In this document: piece by piece, positions 1 to 6,683 of the stretch
Numbering within the stretch: the first letter of the stretch is position 1
How the letters are laid out: each line of letters opens with the position of its first letter
DNA from: Candidatus Zipacnadia bacterium
GTDB lineage: Bacteria; Armatimonadota; Zipacnadia; Zipacnadales; Zipacnadaceae
Assembly (NCBI GenBank): GCA_029821415.1
Contig: JALGTJ010000022.1
Coordinates: 1 to 13,968, forward strand
Direction of reading: 5' to 3'
Length of the DNA: 13,968 nucleotides
Notes under the pieces: model-generated
Databases searched by the model: none
What the model saw: only the letters and a program-made list of their open reading frames with translations
Told to the model about the DNA's origin: nothing
Program-made: the position numbers and the translations under genes

Positions 1-901
1 TCGTGAGGCCAGCCCCACGCGGCGACCAGGTTGCCGGCATCAATGCCCCATTCGGTGTTCCACAGCGGGCGATTCTCGTCGCCGAATTCCTTCATCACCT
101 GGTAGATGTGCAGACCGCGGGCGATGAAGCTGTTCCGGACCGGCACTCCGTAGGTGTGGATGTTCATTATGTCGAAGTAGTTCTTGCCTCCGCCTTCGTA
201 GATGCCACGGGGGAAATCGCCGGTGTCGCTCATCCCTCCTGTTAGAATCCAGGCGTTGGGGTTTGCCCGCTTGATGGCGGGATAGGCCAGCTTGAGCATC
301 TCCGCGTACATCTTGCCGCGCTGAAGCATGGGAATCGGCCGGCCATCGGGGCCATTTACGCCAGCACCGAACAGGTCAGTGAAGCCCACATCCATCTCGT
401 TCCACAGCTCCCAGAAACGGATAGTGGGGTAGCGCGCAGCCATTGCAGCCATAAACCGGGCGAACCGCTGGTACGCTTGCTGCCGATTAGTGAAGCCCAA
501 TTCCGATGGGTTAGCGTGGACAACGACCTCCAGCTCGATACCTTGTTGCAACGGCTGACCAGATCATCCCAGCGGGCCAGATACGCCGAATCATAGACTC
601 CGAGCTGCCCACTGTTCTCCATCTGCCGCCAATATAGAGTATGCCTCACCAGGCGGATGCCCAGAGCGCGGACCATGCTTAGCTGCTCGTCTGGCATACC
701 GTGCATCCCGATACCCAATTCTGGGCGCATATCATAGACCCACAGCTCCGTGGGGGAACGGCGGTACACGCGGATCTCATCGTTGTCCAGAAGCATCGTC
801 GGGTCCAGAAGCATCGTCGGAATGCTGAGGCCAGCGGCGGCACCCGATACGCACAGGCCGATAGTTAATACCACGATGCCAAACATTGTGATCTGCTTCA
901 T
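1..901 (-). pseudogene. Secreted clan GH-A glycoside hydrolase (GH5/GH39-like), 3' end off window, apparent frameshift
   Basis: Partial gene running off the left edge. Start ATG at 901 is chosen over an upstream in-frame ATG at 1141 because it opens directly into a signal peptide (MKQITMFGIVVLTIGLCVSG, cleavage near AAA-GLS) and has a GGAGAG site at 912-917. The frame is open from 901 to about 550, then stops at 356. Reading on in the neighbouring frame from about 545 stays open to base 1 and gives a convincing TIM barrel. Visible motifs are GIELEVVVHANPSELG, then RFWELWNEMD with the acid/base Glu at 396-398, then IMNIHTYG, then RPLWNTEWG with the nucleophile Glu at 51-53. The W-N-E and later T-E-W pairs are the clan GH-A signature (family knowledge). 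Adding one base in CGTTGCAAC (for example R-L-Q-Q-G) repairs the frame. Family and substrate cannot be set from half a barrel. Mutation or assembly error cannot be separated here. Confidence 0.82.
785..820 (-). repeat. Perfect 18-bp tandem duplication inside the GH-A gene
   Basis: Bases 785-802 and 803-820 are identical (gtccagaagcatcgtcgg). On the minus strand the unit is exactly six codons in phase, so the protein reads PTMLLD-PTMLLD directly after the signal peptide. The reading frame is kept. Confidence 0.97.
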
Positions 902-1175
902 AGTTCTCACGCTCTCCAGTAAGTTGAATTTCCAGATAGGCTTACCCTTGGTTGTCTTCGCGAGGCAGAAACCAATTCCTTCGGGGGGGCCATAGAGTAG
1001 GCCTGACGTCCCGATGCGCTGGGATGATACGAGAGGAAACTTAGGCACCTGCGTTGAAATAGTATTCAGAGCAGTGGGATCTGGCCGAAAAGATTCATTG
1101 TCTGCTCTGTTTTGGAAGGTATTAGGGCCTATGGATATCACCTGATGTCCACAAGGCAGTTGCGAGGATACGACT
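902..1175. promoter_or_regulatory. Divergent promoter region between GH-A gene and DUF6259-like gene
   Basis: 274 nt with no supported gene lie between two divergent starts (901 minus, 1176 plus). For the rightward gene a weak sigma70-like pair is visible: TTGTCT at 1098-1103 and TATTAG at 1120-1125, 16-nt spacer, four of six matches each. Eight-base arms CAGAGCAG (1067-1074) and CTGCTCTG (1102-1109) form a perfect inverted repeat around a 27-nt spacer, the right arm overlapping the proposed -35 box. The promoter call is inference. Confidence 0.4.
1133..1150. promoter_or_regulatory. Operator-like palindrome upstream of DUF6259-like gene
   Basis: GGATATCA-CC-TGATGTCC is an 18-bp palindrome with one mismatched pair (positions 1136 and 1147). 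It lies 7 nt downstream of the candidate -10 box at 1120-1125 and 25 nt before the start codon, the usual place for a repressor operator. No regulator gene is in the window, so function is inferred. Confidence 0.35.
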
Positions 1176-3404
1176 ATGAATCGCCATGGACGATATATTG
1201 CTATTTGTGTACTGGCAAGTATTGCTTGGCTCGGGGCGGGGATTGGAACTGAAGGAAGCCACGCGCAAGCGGCCCAGGTTCAAGCGGGGCTCGTGGACGG
1301 GCATCCCTACCTGGCCAACGAAGCGGTAGCTTTTCTGTGGGCTAAGCCAGAGGACGGGGCCGGACTGGTTAGTATCTATGACCGGCGCAGAGGCCACGAA
1401 TTTCTGGCGAAAGGTGCAACCAGCGCGCCGCTGTGGCAGGTGCTGGTGAAAACAGCCGGCGAGCAGCGCTCCTACCAAAGTGCCGGTATGCCCTGTACAG
1501 TCAGCACGGAGACGCACCGGGGCGTTGGGAAGGTTGCCTTGCGCTGGGCCGAACCACTGGCGGTGCAAGTGGAGGCACAATTGGCTGAAGATAGCTCGCA
1601 GGTGCGTATGACAATCACGGTGCGGACGGCTCAGCCTGATGAGAGTCTGCTTTCCGTAACATTCCCGGTGGTCAGCGGCATCCTGCCTCTCACCCGGGAG
1701 GGGCGCTACGACAAGGTCCTTGAGCCTTTCCGCCTGGGCTGGATAAAGCCGTCGCCGGCAGTTACCGGCAAGGCGTTGGCAATGAGCTATCCTGGTATTT
1801 GGGCCGGGTCGGGAGTGGGAATGTCAGTGCAGTTCACCGCGCTGTTGGGGGGAGGGCGCGGGTTATATGTTGCTGAGGAAGATGAGGATGGCAATCAGAA
1901 GCGATTTGTGTGGCAACCGGAGGCAGCAGGTCACAACCTCGGGCTTTCGCTTTCTCATCCGGTATTAGGCTGGGGCGGTCCGCAGCCGGTTCGTGAATAT
2001 CGGATTTCCGGCCCCGTAGTGCTGGGACCGTTTGAGGGGGACTGGTTTGACGCGGCGCGAATCTATCGGAAGTGGGCACTGACCGCGCCGTGGTGCGCGA
2101 AGGGGCCGATATATGAGCGAGCGGACTATCCCCGATGGTTCGCGCGGCTGCCGTACTGGACGATAGGGCACCTGAGTGACGAAAGCGGGATTGAACGAGA
2201 GCTGGTGAAGCGCGAGTTTTTTAAGCTGCCGAACGTTTGCCACGATTACGGCTACCACAACCAGCTTTACCAGCATGATCGCTGTCCGGAGTATTTCCCG
2301 CCTCGGCTGGGCTCAGAAAACTACGCGCGAGTCGTCAGGGAGTTGCAGAGCAAAGGGACGAGGGTCGTCCCGTACGTGATGGGCTGGTTATGGAATATGA
2401 CGACCGAGAGTTATCGCACTGAGAATGCCGAGCAACGGGCCGCGATACTGGGCGAGTCGGGCGGCGTAATCTGGACCTGGGCTGGCGGTCTGGAGCCACT
2501 GGCGGCGATGTGTCCGGCCTCGACGCTGTGGCGCGAGAAGCTGGTAGGTGTCTCCCAGGAACTTGTGGGCAGATACGGTGTTGACGGGATCTATTTTGAC
2601 TACTTCACGGTGCACACCACCGACTGCTTCAATCCGGACCACGGGCATCCCTTGGGTGGAGGCAACTACTGGACACGTGGAGTGCACGGGCTATATGAGC
2701 AGGTCCGCACGCAGTGCCAGAAACTTAATCCTGAGGTGATGCTCTGTGGGGAGGATGCCGCTGAGTGGTGTATTGACGTGCTGGATGCGTCCTATGAGGC
2801 GGGGCCGTATATGGATGCTCCAGTTTATCTGGCTGTCTATCACGGCTACACTCAGGTATTCGGGGGCGGGCTGACCAATAAGTACTCCCCACCGTATATT
2901 GGGCGTTACTGGCTGATGGGTGCCCAGGCCGGAGACACTAACCAGGCGTATGCGATGGCACGGCCGACCGATGAATATTATGAGAAGGTTGGGCCCTACT
3001 ACCGTAACCTCATACGATGCCGTTCGGAGTTTGGTCTGCCCTACCTGGGTTACGGAGAGATGCTCAGGCCGCCGCGAATCTATGGCGACCTGCCGACAAT
3101 CACCTCGCCGGGCGGCTACGGCCCCTTCACGCTCAAGGCCGTGGATGGTAGCGCTTGGCTGGCTCCGGATGGGACGGTCGGGATCTTCTTCCTGAACTAC
3201 GATGAAACTCCGCACCAGTTTACCTGGAGTGAAGACCTATCCGAGATTGCCGGCATCGGGCCGTCGCAGCGGGTTCGGGTGACGCGTTGGAGTGGGGACA
3301 AAGGTATCCAGCCAGTGGGGCAGTGGCAGGGCGGTTTGGTGAGAAAGACTATGCAAATTGACGGATGGGGCCTTATCGCGCTCAAACTGGAGGTGGAGCG
3401 ATGA
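1176..3404 (+). CDS. Secreted TIM-barrel glycoside-hydrolase-like protein (DUF6259 type)
   Basis: 742 aa, intact. ATG at 1176 follows GAGG (about 8 nt upstream) and starts a signal peptide (core YIAICVLASIAWLGAGIG, cleavage near SHAQA), so the protein is exported. Residues about 35-320 are beta-rich, as in the N-terminal beta-sandwich of such glycosidases (SIYDRRRGHEFL, SVTFPVVSG). Residues about 325-640 form a TIM-barrel-like part: RVVPYVMGWLWN, then YGVDGIYFDYF with Asp475, then NPEVMLCGEDAAEW with Glu526. Asp at the end of a GxDGxYxD strand followed by Glu one strand later resembles the nucleophile and acid pair of alpha-retaining families such as GH13, GH36 and GH101; this assignment is inference. 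A C-terminal beta domain follows (VDGSAWLAPDGTVGIFFLNYD). The stop overlaps the next start by 4 nt (ATGA), so the two are translationally coupled. DUF6259 is my recognition by pattern; substrate unknown. Confidence 0.85.
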   Translation: MNRHGRYIAICVLASIAWLGAGIGTEGSHAQAAQVQAGLVDGHPYLANEAVAFLWAKPEDGAGLVSIYDRRRGHEFLAKGATSAPLWQVLVKTAGEQRSYQSAGMPCTVSTETHRGVGKVALRWAEPLAVQVEAQLAEDSSQVRMTITVRTAQPDESLLSVTFPVVSGILPLTREGRYDKVLEPFRLGWIKPSPAVTGKALAMSYPGIWAGSGVGMSVQFTALLGGGRGLYVAEEDEDGNQKRFVWQPEAAGHNLGLSLSHPVLGWGGPQPVREYRISGPVVLGPFEGDWFDAARIYRKWALTAPWCAKGPIYERADYPRWFARLPYWTIGHLSDESGIERELVKREFFKLPNVCHDYGYHNQLYQHDRCPEYFPPRLGSENYARVVRELQSKGTRVVPYVMGWLWNMTTESYRTENAEQRAAILGESGGVIWTWAGGLEPLAAMCPASTLWREKLVGVSQELVGRYGVDGIYFDYFTVHTTDCFNPDHGHPLGGGNYWTRGVHGLYEQVRTQCQKLNPEVMLCGEDAAEWCIDVLDASYEAGPYMDAPVYLAVYHGYTQVFGGGLTNKYSPPYIGRYWLMGAQAGDTNQAYAMARPTDEYYEKVGPYYRNLIRCRSEFGLPYLGYGEMLRPPRIYGDLPTITSPGGYGPFTLKAVDGSAWLAPDGTVGIFFLNYDETPHQFTWSEDLSEIAGIGPSQRVRVTRWSGDKGIQPVGQWQGGLVRKTMQIDGWGLIALKLEVER
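3389..3404 (+). promoter_or_regulatory. Ribosome binding site and ATGA stop/start overlap
   Basis: GGAGGTGGAG at 3389-3398 precedes ATG 3401-3403, and TGA 3402-3404 ends the upstream gene. The strong site inside the preceding coding sequence fixes the SUMF1 start at 3401 rather than at an ATG 36 nt upstream that lacks both a site and a signal peptide. Confidence 0.8.
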
Positions 3405-4297
3405 AACTGATAGTACCGGCGTTGATAATTATGCTATGTGTATACGGCCTGGGCTACGCGCAGGAGCTGAAAGTTCCCGAGGGGTGCCAGGCGGTAGCAG
3501 GCGCACGGCCTGGCCCGCAGGGCTATGCCGATAGGGTCGTCCACCAAAAAACGGGGATAGAGTTGGTGCTGATACCTGCTGGTACCTTCACTATGGGCAC
3601 TAATGATCGCCAGGCGGCAAGCACGATGAATTTTGCTCATCAGGTGCGGATAGAGAGTCCCTTCTATATGGGAAAAACCGAGGTGACTAATGCCCAGTAC
3701 AAGAGATTCCTCGCTGAGTCGGGCTATGAGGGAGACCAGGACACCGACCCCGCTTATGACCTGTACTTGAGGCACCTGCGGGGCAAGAGTCTTATGCCCA
3801 CGGGGGACGATTATCCCATTGTGTGGGTTAGTTGGAAAAATGCCCAGGCCTTCTGCAAGTGGGCAGGACTGGCTTTGCCTAGCGAAGCCCAGTGGGAGTA
3901 TGCCTGCCGGGCCGGTACCACGACTCGCTACTACTTTGGTGACGACGAGAGCGATTTCAGCAAGTATGGATGGGCTTTGGGCCACCTGCCCCGACCGGAC
4001 GACAGCGACCACCTTACCCACCAGGTGGCCCAGAAACTGCCCAATGCCTGGGGTCTGTATGATATGCTGGGCAACGTATGGGAGTGGGTGGAGGACGACT
4101 ATGTCTACCGCTACGAAGGGGCACCTACGGATGGTACAGCCCGCGTTGAAGGAAAAATGACGAAAGTATTGCGGGGAGGGTCGTGGGCCAATGGGACACC
4201 GTTTTGGGTATGTGGGTGTGGCGCCCGCTTCAGCAATGCGCCGGGTAATGCCTCCAATGCCATTGGATTTCGGGTGATTCTGCCGTTGGCAGACTGA
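3401..4297 (+). CDS. Exported SUMF1 / formylglycine-generating-enzyme-fold protein lacking the catalytic cysteine pair
   Basis: 298 aa from ATG 3401. An N-terminal signal peptide (MKLIVPALIIMLCVYGLGYAQ) predicts export. Residues about 50-296 are a complete FGE-sulfatase (SUMF1) domain: ELVLIPAGTFTMGT, FYMGKTEVTNAQYKRFL, PIVWVSWKNAQAFCKWAG, LPSEAQWEYACRAGT, NAWGLYDMLGNVWEW, LRGGSW and NAIGFRV. True formylglycine-generating enzymes have two cysteines shortly after GGS (human C336/C341, known) that bind copper and oxidise a sulfatase Cys. Here that stretch is GGSWANGTPFWVCGCGAR: the two expected positions read Asn and about Trp, and the only cysteines come later as C-G-C. It is therefore probably not a sulfatase activator; many SUMF1 relatives are non-oxidase domains. 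No sulfatase gene is nearby. Its 4-nt overlap with the DUF6259-like gene suggests a joint role, possibly binding or scaffolding. Confidence 0.88.
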   Translation: MKLIVPALIIMLCVYGLGYAQELKVPEGCQAVAGARPGPQGYADRVVHQKTGIELVLIPAGTFTMGTNDRQAASTMNFAHQVRIESPFYMGKTEVTNAQYKRFLAESGYEGDQDTDPAYDLYLRHLRGKSLMPTGDDYPIVWVSWKNAQAFCKWAGLALPSEAQWEYACRAGTTTRYYFGDDESDFSKYGWALGHLPRPDDSDHLTHQVAQKLPNAWGLYDMLGNVWEWVEDDYVYRYEGAPTDGTARVEGKMTKVLRGGSWANGTPFWVCGCGARFSNAPGNASNAIGFRVILPLAD

Positions 4298-4368
4298 AGC
4301 GCTGCAAGCAACTCAATCGGAATGCGCGTGTGTCGTTGAAGAGGAGTCGCGTGTAGATTCTGTCAAGG

Positions 4369-4375
4369 AAGGAGG
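4369..4375 (+). promoter_or_regulatory. Consensus Shine-Dalgarno for CBS protein
   Basis: AAGGAGG, 8 nt before ATG 4384, a perfect anti-16S match. It fixes the start of the small CBS gene and implies high translation. It also shows the host uses conventional Shine-Dalgarno initiation. Confidence 0.85.
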
Positions 4376-4383
4376 CAGTACAA

Positions 4384-4767
4384 ATGGCAAAGACTGCCGA
4401 GGAGATTATGACCTACCCAGTAATAACGACTACCGCTTCCGCAACAGTTCGGGATGTTGCCAAGCTGCTGAGTAGAAACAGCATCAGTGGCGTGCCGGTG
4501 GTCGGGGAGGGGAAGGTCGCTGGCCTGAAGACCAATGTAGTGGGGATCATCACTGAGAGTGATATCCTGGGAGAGCCTCCCGACGCGCCGGTTGAATCGC
4601 TTATGACTCGCGAGGTGGTGACAGTCAAGCCCGATACGACAATGAATGAAATTGTGAAGTGTCTGGCAGAGCGGAACATCAAGCGGGTGCCAGTGGTGAA
4701 CGAGGCCGGGCATCTGGTGGGCATTGTGAGCCGGGCCGACGTTGTCATGGCGATGGCCGAAGAGTAG
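4384..4767 (+). CDS. Stand-alone tandem CBS-domain (Bateman module) protein
   Basis: 127 aa, no signal peptide or membrane segment, so cytoplasmic. Two CBS motifs fill the protein: about 8-62 (EIMTYPVITTTASATVRDVA, SGVPVV, GIITESDIL) and about 73-127 (LMTREVVTVKPDTTMNEIV, RVPVVNEAGHLVGIVSRADVV). Each carries the T/S-x-x-D element (TESD, SRAD) that contacts nucleotide ribose in AMP/ATP-binding family members (family knowledge). Between strands of CBS1 there is a short insertion (GEGKVAGLKTNV). It lacks any fused enzyme, so it probably senses adenine nucleotides and acts on a partner. It sits 86 nt after the SUMF1 gene and is the only housekeeping-like gene among exported glycosidases; whether it belongs functionally to the cluster is unclear. 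The family is broad and the call as a CBS pair is firm, the role is not. Confidence 0.92.
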   Translation: MAKTAEEIMTYPVITTTASATVRDVAKLLSRNSISGVPVVGEGKVAGLKTNVVGIITESDILGEPPDAPVESLMTREVVTVKPDTTMNEIVKCLAERNIKRVPVVNEAGHLVGIVSRADVVMAMAEE

Positions 4768-5043
4768 TCAAGTCTTTGGACGAGCTGGTGAGGCGCCGAA
4801 GCTGCTCTTTCGGCTTGGCCTCCTGTTGCAGTTGTGGGATGCACTCGATCGGTTCGGCCTGGAGAGCTGTTTAAGTTGCTTGCGGGTCGGGGCTACGACT
4901 CCTGGGGTGATGCAAGCTCCCAGTGTCGGCTTCACTATTCAAGACAGCCGGCGGCCAGGGAAGTCGTGCTATCTCCTCGCACAAATATTCCGCAATGGGC
5001 CGTGCTCTAATCATGAGACGAGCGCGTAGGGAATAGTTTATGA
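4768..5043. other. 276-nt intergenic region after CBS gene
   Basis: No supported gene. A 6-bp stem GCCGAA (4795-4800) / TTCGGC (4809-4814) with an 8-nt loop lies 28 nt after the CBS stop; it has no following T run, so at best it is a weak terminator. No clear -35/-10 pair was found for the next gene. A spacer of this size suggests the propeller gene may have its own promoter. Confidence 0.35.
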
Positions 5044-6534
5044 GTGGAAAGGCATCAAATAGTGGTACCAGTCCCCGCATTTTATGACGATTTCAGTGAC
5101 GGCATCTGGACCAAGTACTCCGGCAATCCGGTCATGGTACGTTCCCAACCGTGGGCGGAGAGCTACTGCATCTGTGAGCCCAACGTCCTCTACGAGGATG
5201 GCCTTTTTCGCATGTGGTTCTCACAGATGTACCCAGTAGACTATAACACTGCGCTGGGGTACGCAACCTCGCCCGACGGATTTACCTGGACGAAGCATCC
5301 GGGTAATCCAGTCCTGATGAGGGAGCACGGCCAAGTACATCGCCCCCACGTTATGAAGCATCAAGGCATCTACTACTGCTTCGCGGTCCAGGATGAGCAG
5401 GGCAGCCGGGGGCCCGCCACCATGCGCCGCTGGACCTCGCCAGATGGCATCACGTGGGGCGACGAGCGTCTCGTGATGACGGCTACCCAGCCGTGGGAGA
5501 ACCGTACGCTCTCCAACATGGGGGTAATCGTGGATTCAGACGGCGTCTGGCGGATGCTCTATACCGGGTACGCCACCGGGGCCACGAAAGAGACTGGCGG
5601 CTCTTTCGGTTATGCCTACTCACCGGATGGTTTGACCTGGACGAAGTATGAAGGCAATCCAGTAATCGCTGGGTTCGAAGGCGGTGATCCCTTCCTACTC
5701 AAGATCGGCGATAGATACTACACCTGGCACTCGCAAGCCATGGGTGGTTCATTGCGCATCTGCTGCCGCTGGAGCACAGATATGATCCACTGGCACCCAA
5801 TCGGCAATGGCCCCCAGATCAACTACACGCAGCCATGGGAGCGGGGAATTCCCGCAGAAGACGGCGGCCACCCCAGTGGACACTATGGCCACCTAAGCGA
5901 TGCCACACTGTGCGAGGCCGAGGGCAGAGTATTCCTGATCTATCAGGGTGCCCAGACGCCGCTGGGAGTTGCCACATTTGAGGGCACATTCCAGCAGCTT
6001 GCCGACCGGCTGTCTGAGCCACCCCTATCACGCTGGAAAGCTTCGCCCTACGGGATGGTTGACGAGGCAACCCTAAAGATTGCGGACAATGGCTCCGACC
6101 GCGAGCCGTTGGTAGCACAAGTGCCGGGGGTCCGGGACCAGTACATGGTCGAATCTCGCATCCGATGCTACGCCGGGCCCACGCACCGAGTGTCGATGGT
6201 CATGCGCTGTGATGGCAAGGGTTCCTTCGCTCGTTTCTGGCTTCACGACGCCGAGCATACCTATTATCAGGAATGCATCACTATTGACCCGTACCCTCTG
6301 TTCAGTATGCCTGTCAACATTGGAGCGAATCATGCCTGCGACGCCGCCTGGCATGAGTGGGTCGTAGAGGTAGATCACGAGAGAAACCGCCTGTCCATTG
6401 ACGGGCGCAAAGTTGGTGAATGCGCGACAAGTCGAGCGTTACTCCACAAGTGCGCTGCTGAACCGGTGCATGTCGGCTTTTCCGTCTTTGACACCTTCGC
6501 GGCCATTGATTACGTGCGCGTACGACGGACCTGA
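5044..6534 (+). CDS. Cytoplasmic five-bladed beta-propeller glycosidase (GH43/GH32/GH117-like) with C-terminal jelly-roll domain
   Basis: 496 aa from GTG 5044. A second possible start is GTG 5062, preceded by GGAAAGG; both lie before the first domain. No signal peptide, so the enzyme should be cytoplasmic, unlike its neighbours. Residues about 12-335 form a GH43/GH32-type propeller with blade-edge repeats W-T-K-x-x-G-N-P-V at 22-30, 82-90 and 199-207, and S-P-D-G-x-T-W at 76-82 and 193-199. Candidate acidic catalytic or binding residues are Glu45 (CICEPNVLY), Asp215 (GGDPFLLKIGDRYY) and Asp286 (GHLSDATLCEAEGRVFLIY). Residues about 340-496 look like a concanavalin-like sandwich (WHEWVVEVDHERNRLSIDGRKVGE, then FDTFAAIDYVRVRR), a common partner in GH32/GH43/CBM66 proteins. 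It probably cleaves terminal sugars from imported oligosaccharides. Exact family and sugar cannot be told by eye. Confidence 0.82.
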   Translation: MERHQIVVPVPAFYDDFSDGIWTKYSGNPVMVRSQPWAESYCICEPNVLYEDGLFRMWFSQMYPVDYNTALGYATSPDGFTWTKHPGNPVLMREHGQVHRPHVMKHQGIYYCFAVQDEQGSRGPATMRRWTSPDGITWGDERLVMTATQPWENRTLSNMGVIVDSDGVWRMLYTGYATGATKETGGSFGYAYSPDGLTWTKYEGNPVIAGFEGGDPFLLKIGDRYYTWHSQAMGGSLRICCRWSTDMIHWHPIGNGPQINYTQPWERGIPAEDGGHPSGHYGHLSDATLCEAEGRVFLIYQGAQTPLGVATFEGTFQQLADRLSEPPLSRWKASPYGMVDEATLKIADNGSDREPLVAQVPGVRDQYMVESRIRCYAGPTHRVSMVMRCDGKGSFARFWLHDAEHTYYQECITIDPYPLFSMPVNIGANHACDAAWHEWVVEVDHERNRLSIDGRKVGECATSRALLHKCAAEPVHVGFSVFDTFAAIDYVRVRRT

Positions 6535-6548
6535 GCCGGACTGACGTT

Positions 6549-6562
6549 GTCACAGGGGTGAC
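6549..6562 (+). terminator. Possible weak hairpin after propeller gene
   Basis: GTCAC-aggg-GTGAC, a 5-bp stem starting 15 nt after the stop at 6534. No T tract follows, so factor-independent termination is unlikely; recorded as a weak candidate only. Confidence 0.15.
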
Positions 6563-6670
6563 GGAGGGGCAGGTCAATGTTGAAGGCTAAGGCCGTTTGA
6601 GTGCAGGGAACCACCTGGCCCGTAGGCAAGGAGACATCCGTGGCGTGCGAGGTAGTATTCATTACTCGAG

Positions 6671-6678
6671 GGAGGGAG
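6671..6678 (+). promoter_or_regulatory. Ribosome binding site fixing start at 6684
   Basis: GGAGGGAG ends 5 nt before ATG 6684. It favours this start over an in-frame upstream start at 6597, because the protein then begins with a normal signal peptide. Confidence 0.75.
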
Positions 6679-6683
6679 TAAAA

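Noticed and set aside
356..545. Tail of the GH-A gene in its original frame
   Set aside because: Low-complexity Ser/Trp/Arg-rich sequence after the frameshift; the neighbouring frame carries conserved catalytic motifs.
902..1141. 80-codon N-terminal extension of the GH-A gene from ATG 1141
   Set aside because: It lies upstream of an obvious signal peptide at 901, has no recognisable domain, and overlaps the divergent promoter region.
3434..4021. 195-codon minus-strand frame within the SUMF1 gene
   Set aside because: Shadow of a well-supported domain; composition shows no protein-like motif.
3401..4297. Calling the SUMF1-fold protein a sulfatase-modifying enzyme
   Set aside because: The catalytic cysteine pair is not at the expected positions and no sulfatase gene is in the window.
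4795..4814. GCCGAA/TTCGGC hairpin as terminator of the CBS gene
   Set aside because: Short stem, 8-nt loop and no T tract; noted only as a weak possibility within the intergenic entry.
4742..5029. 95-codon plus-strand frame overlapping the end of the CBS gene and the following gap
   Set aside because: Starts inside the CBS gene in another frame, with no ribosome site and no domain.
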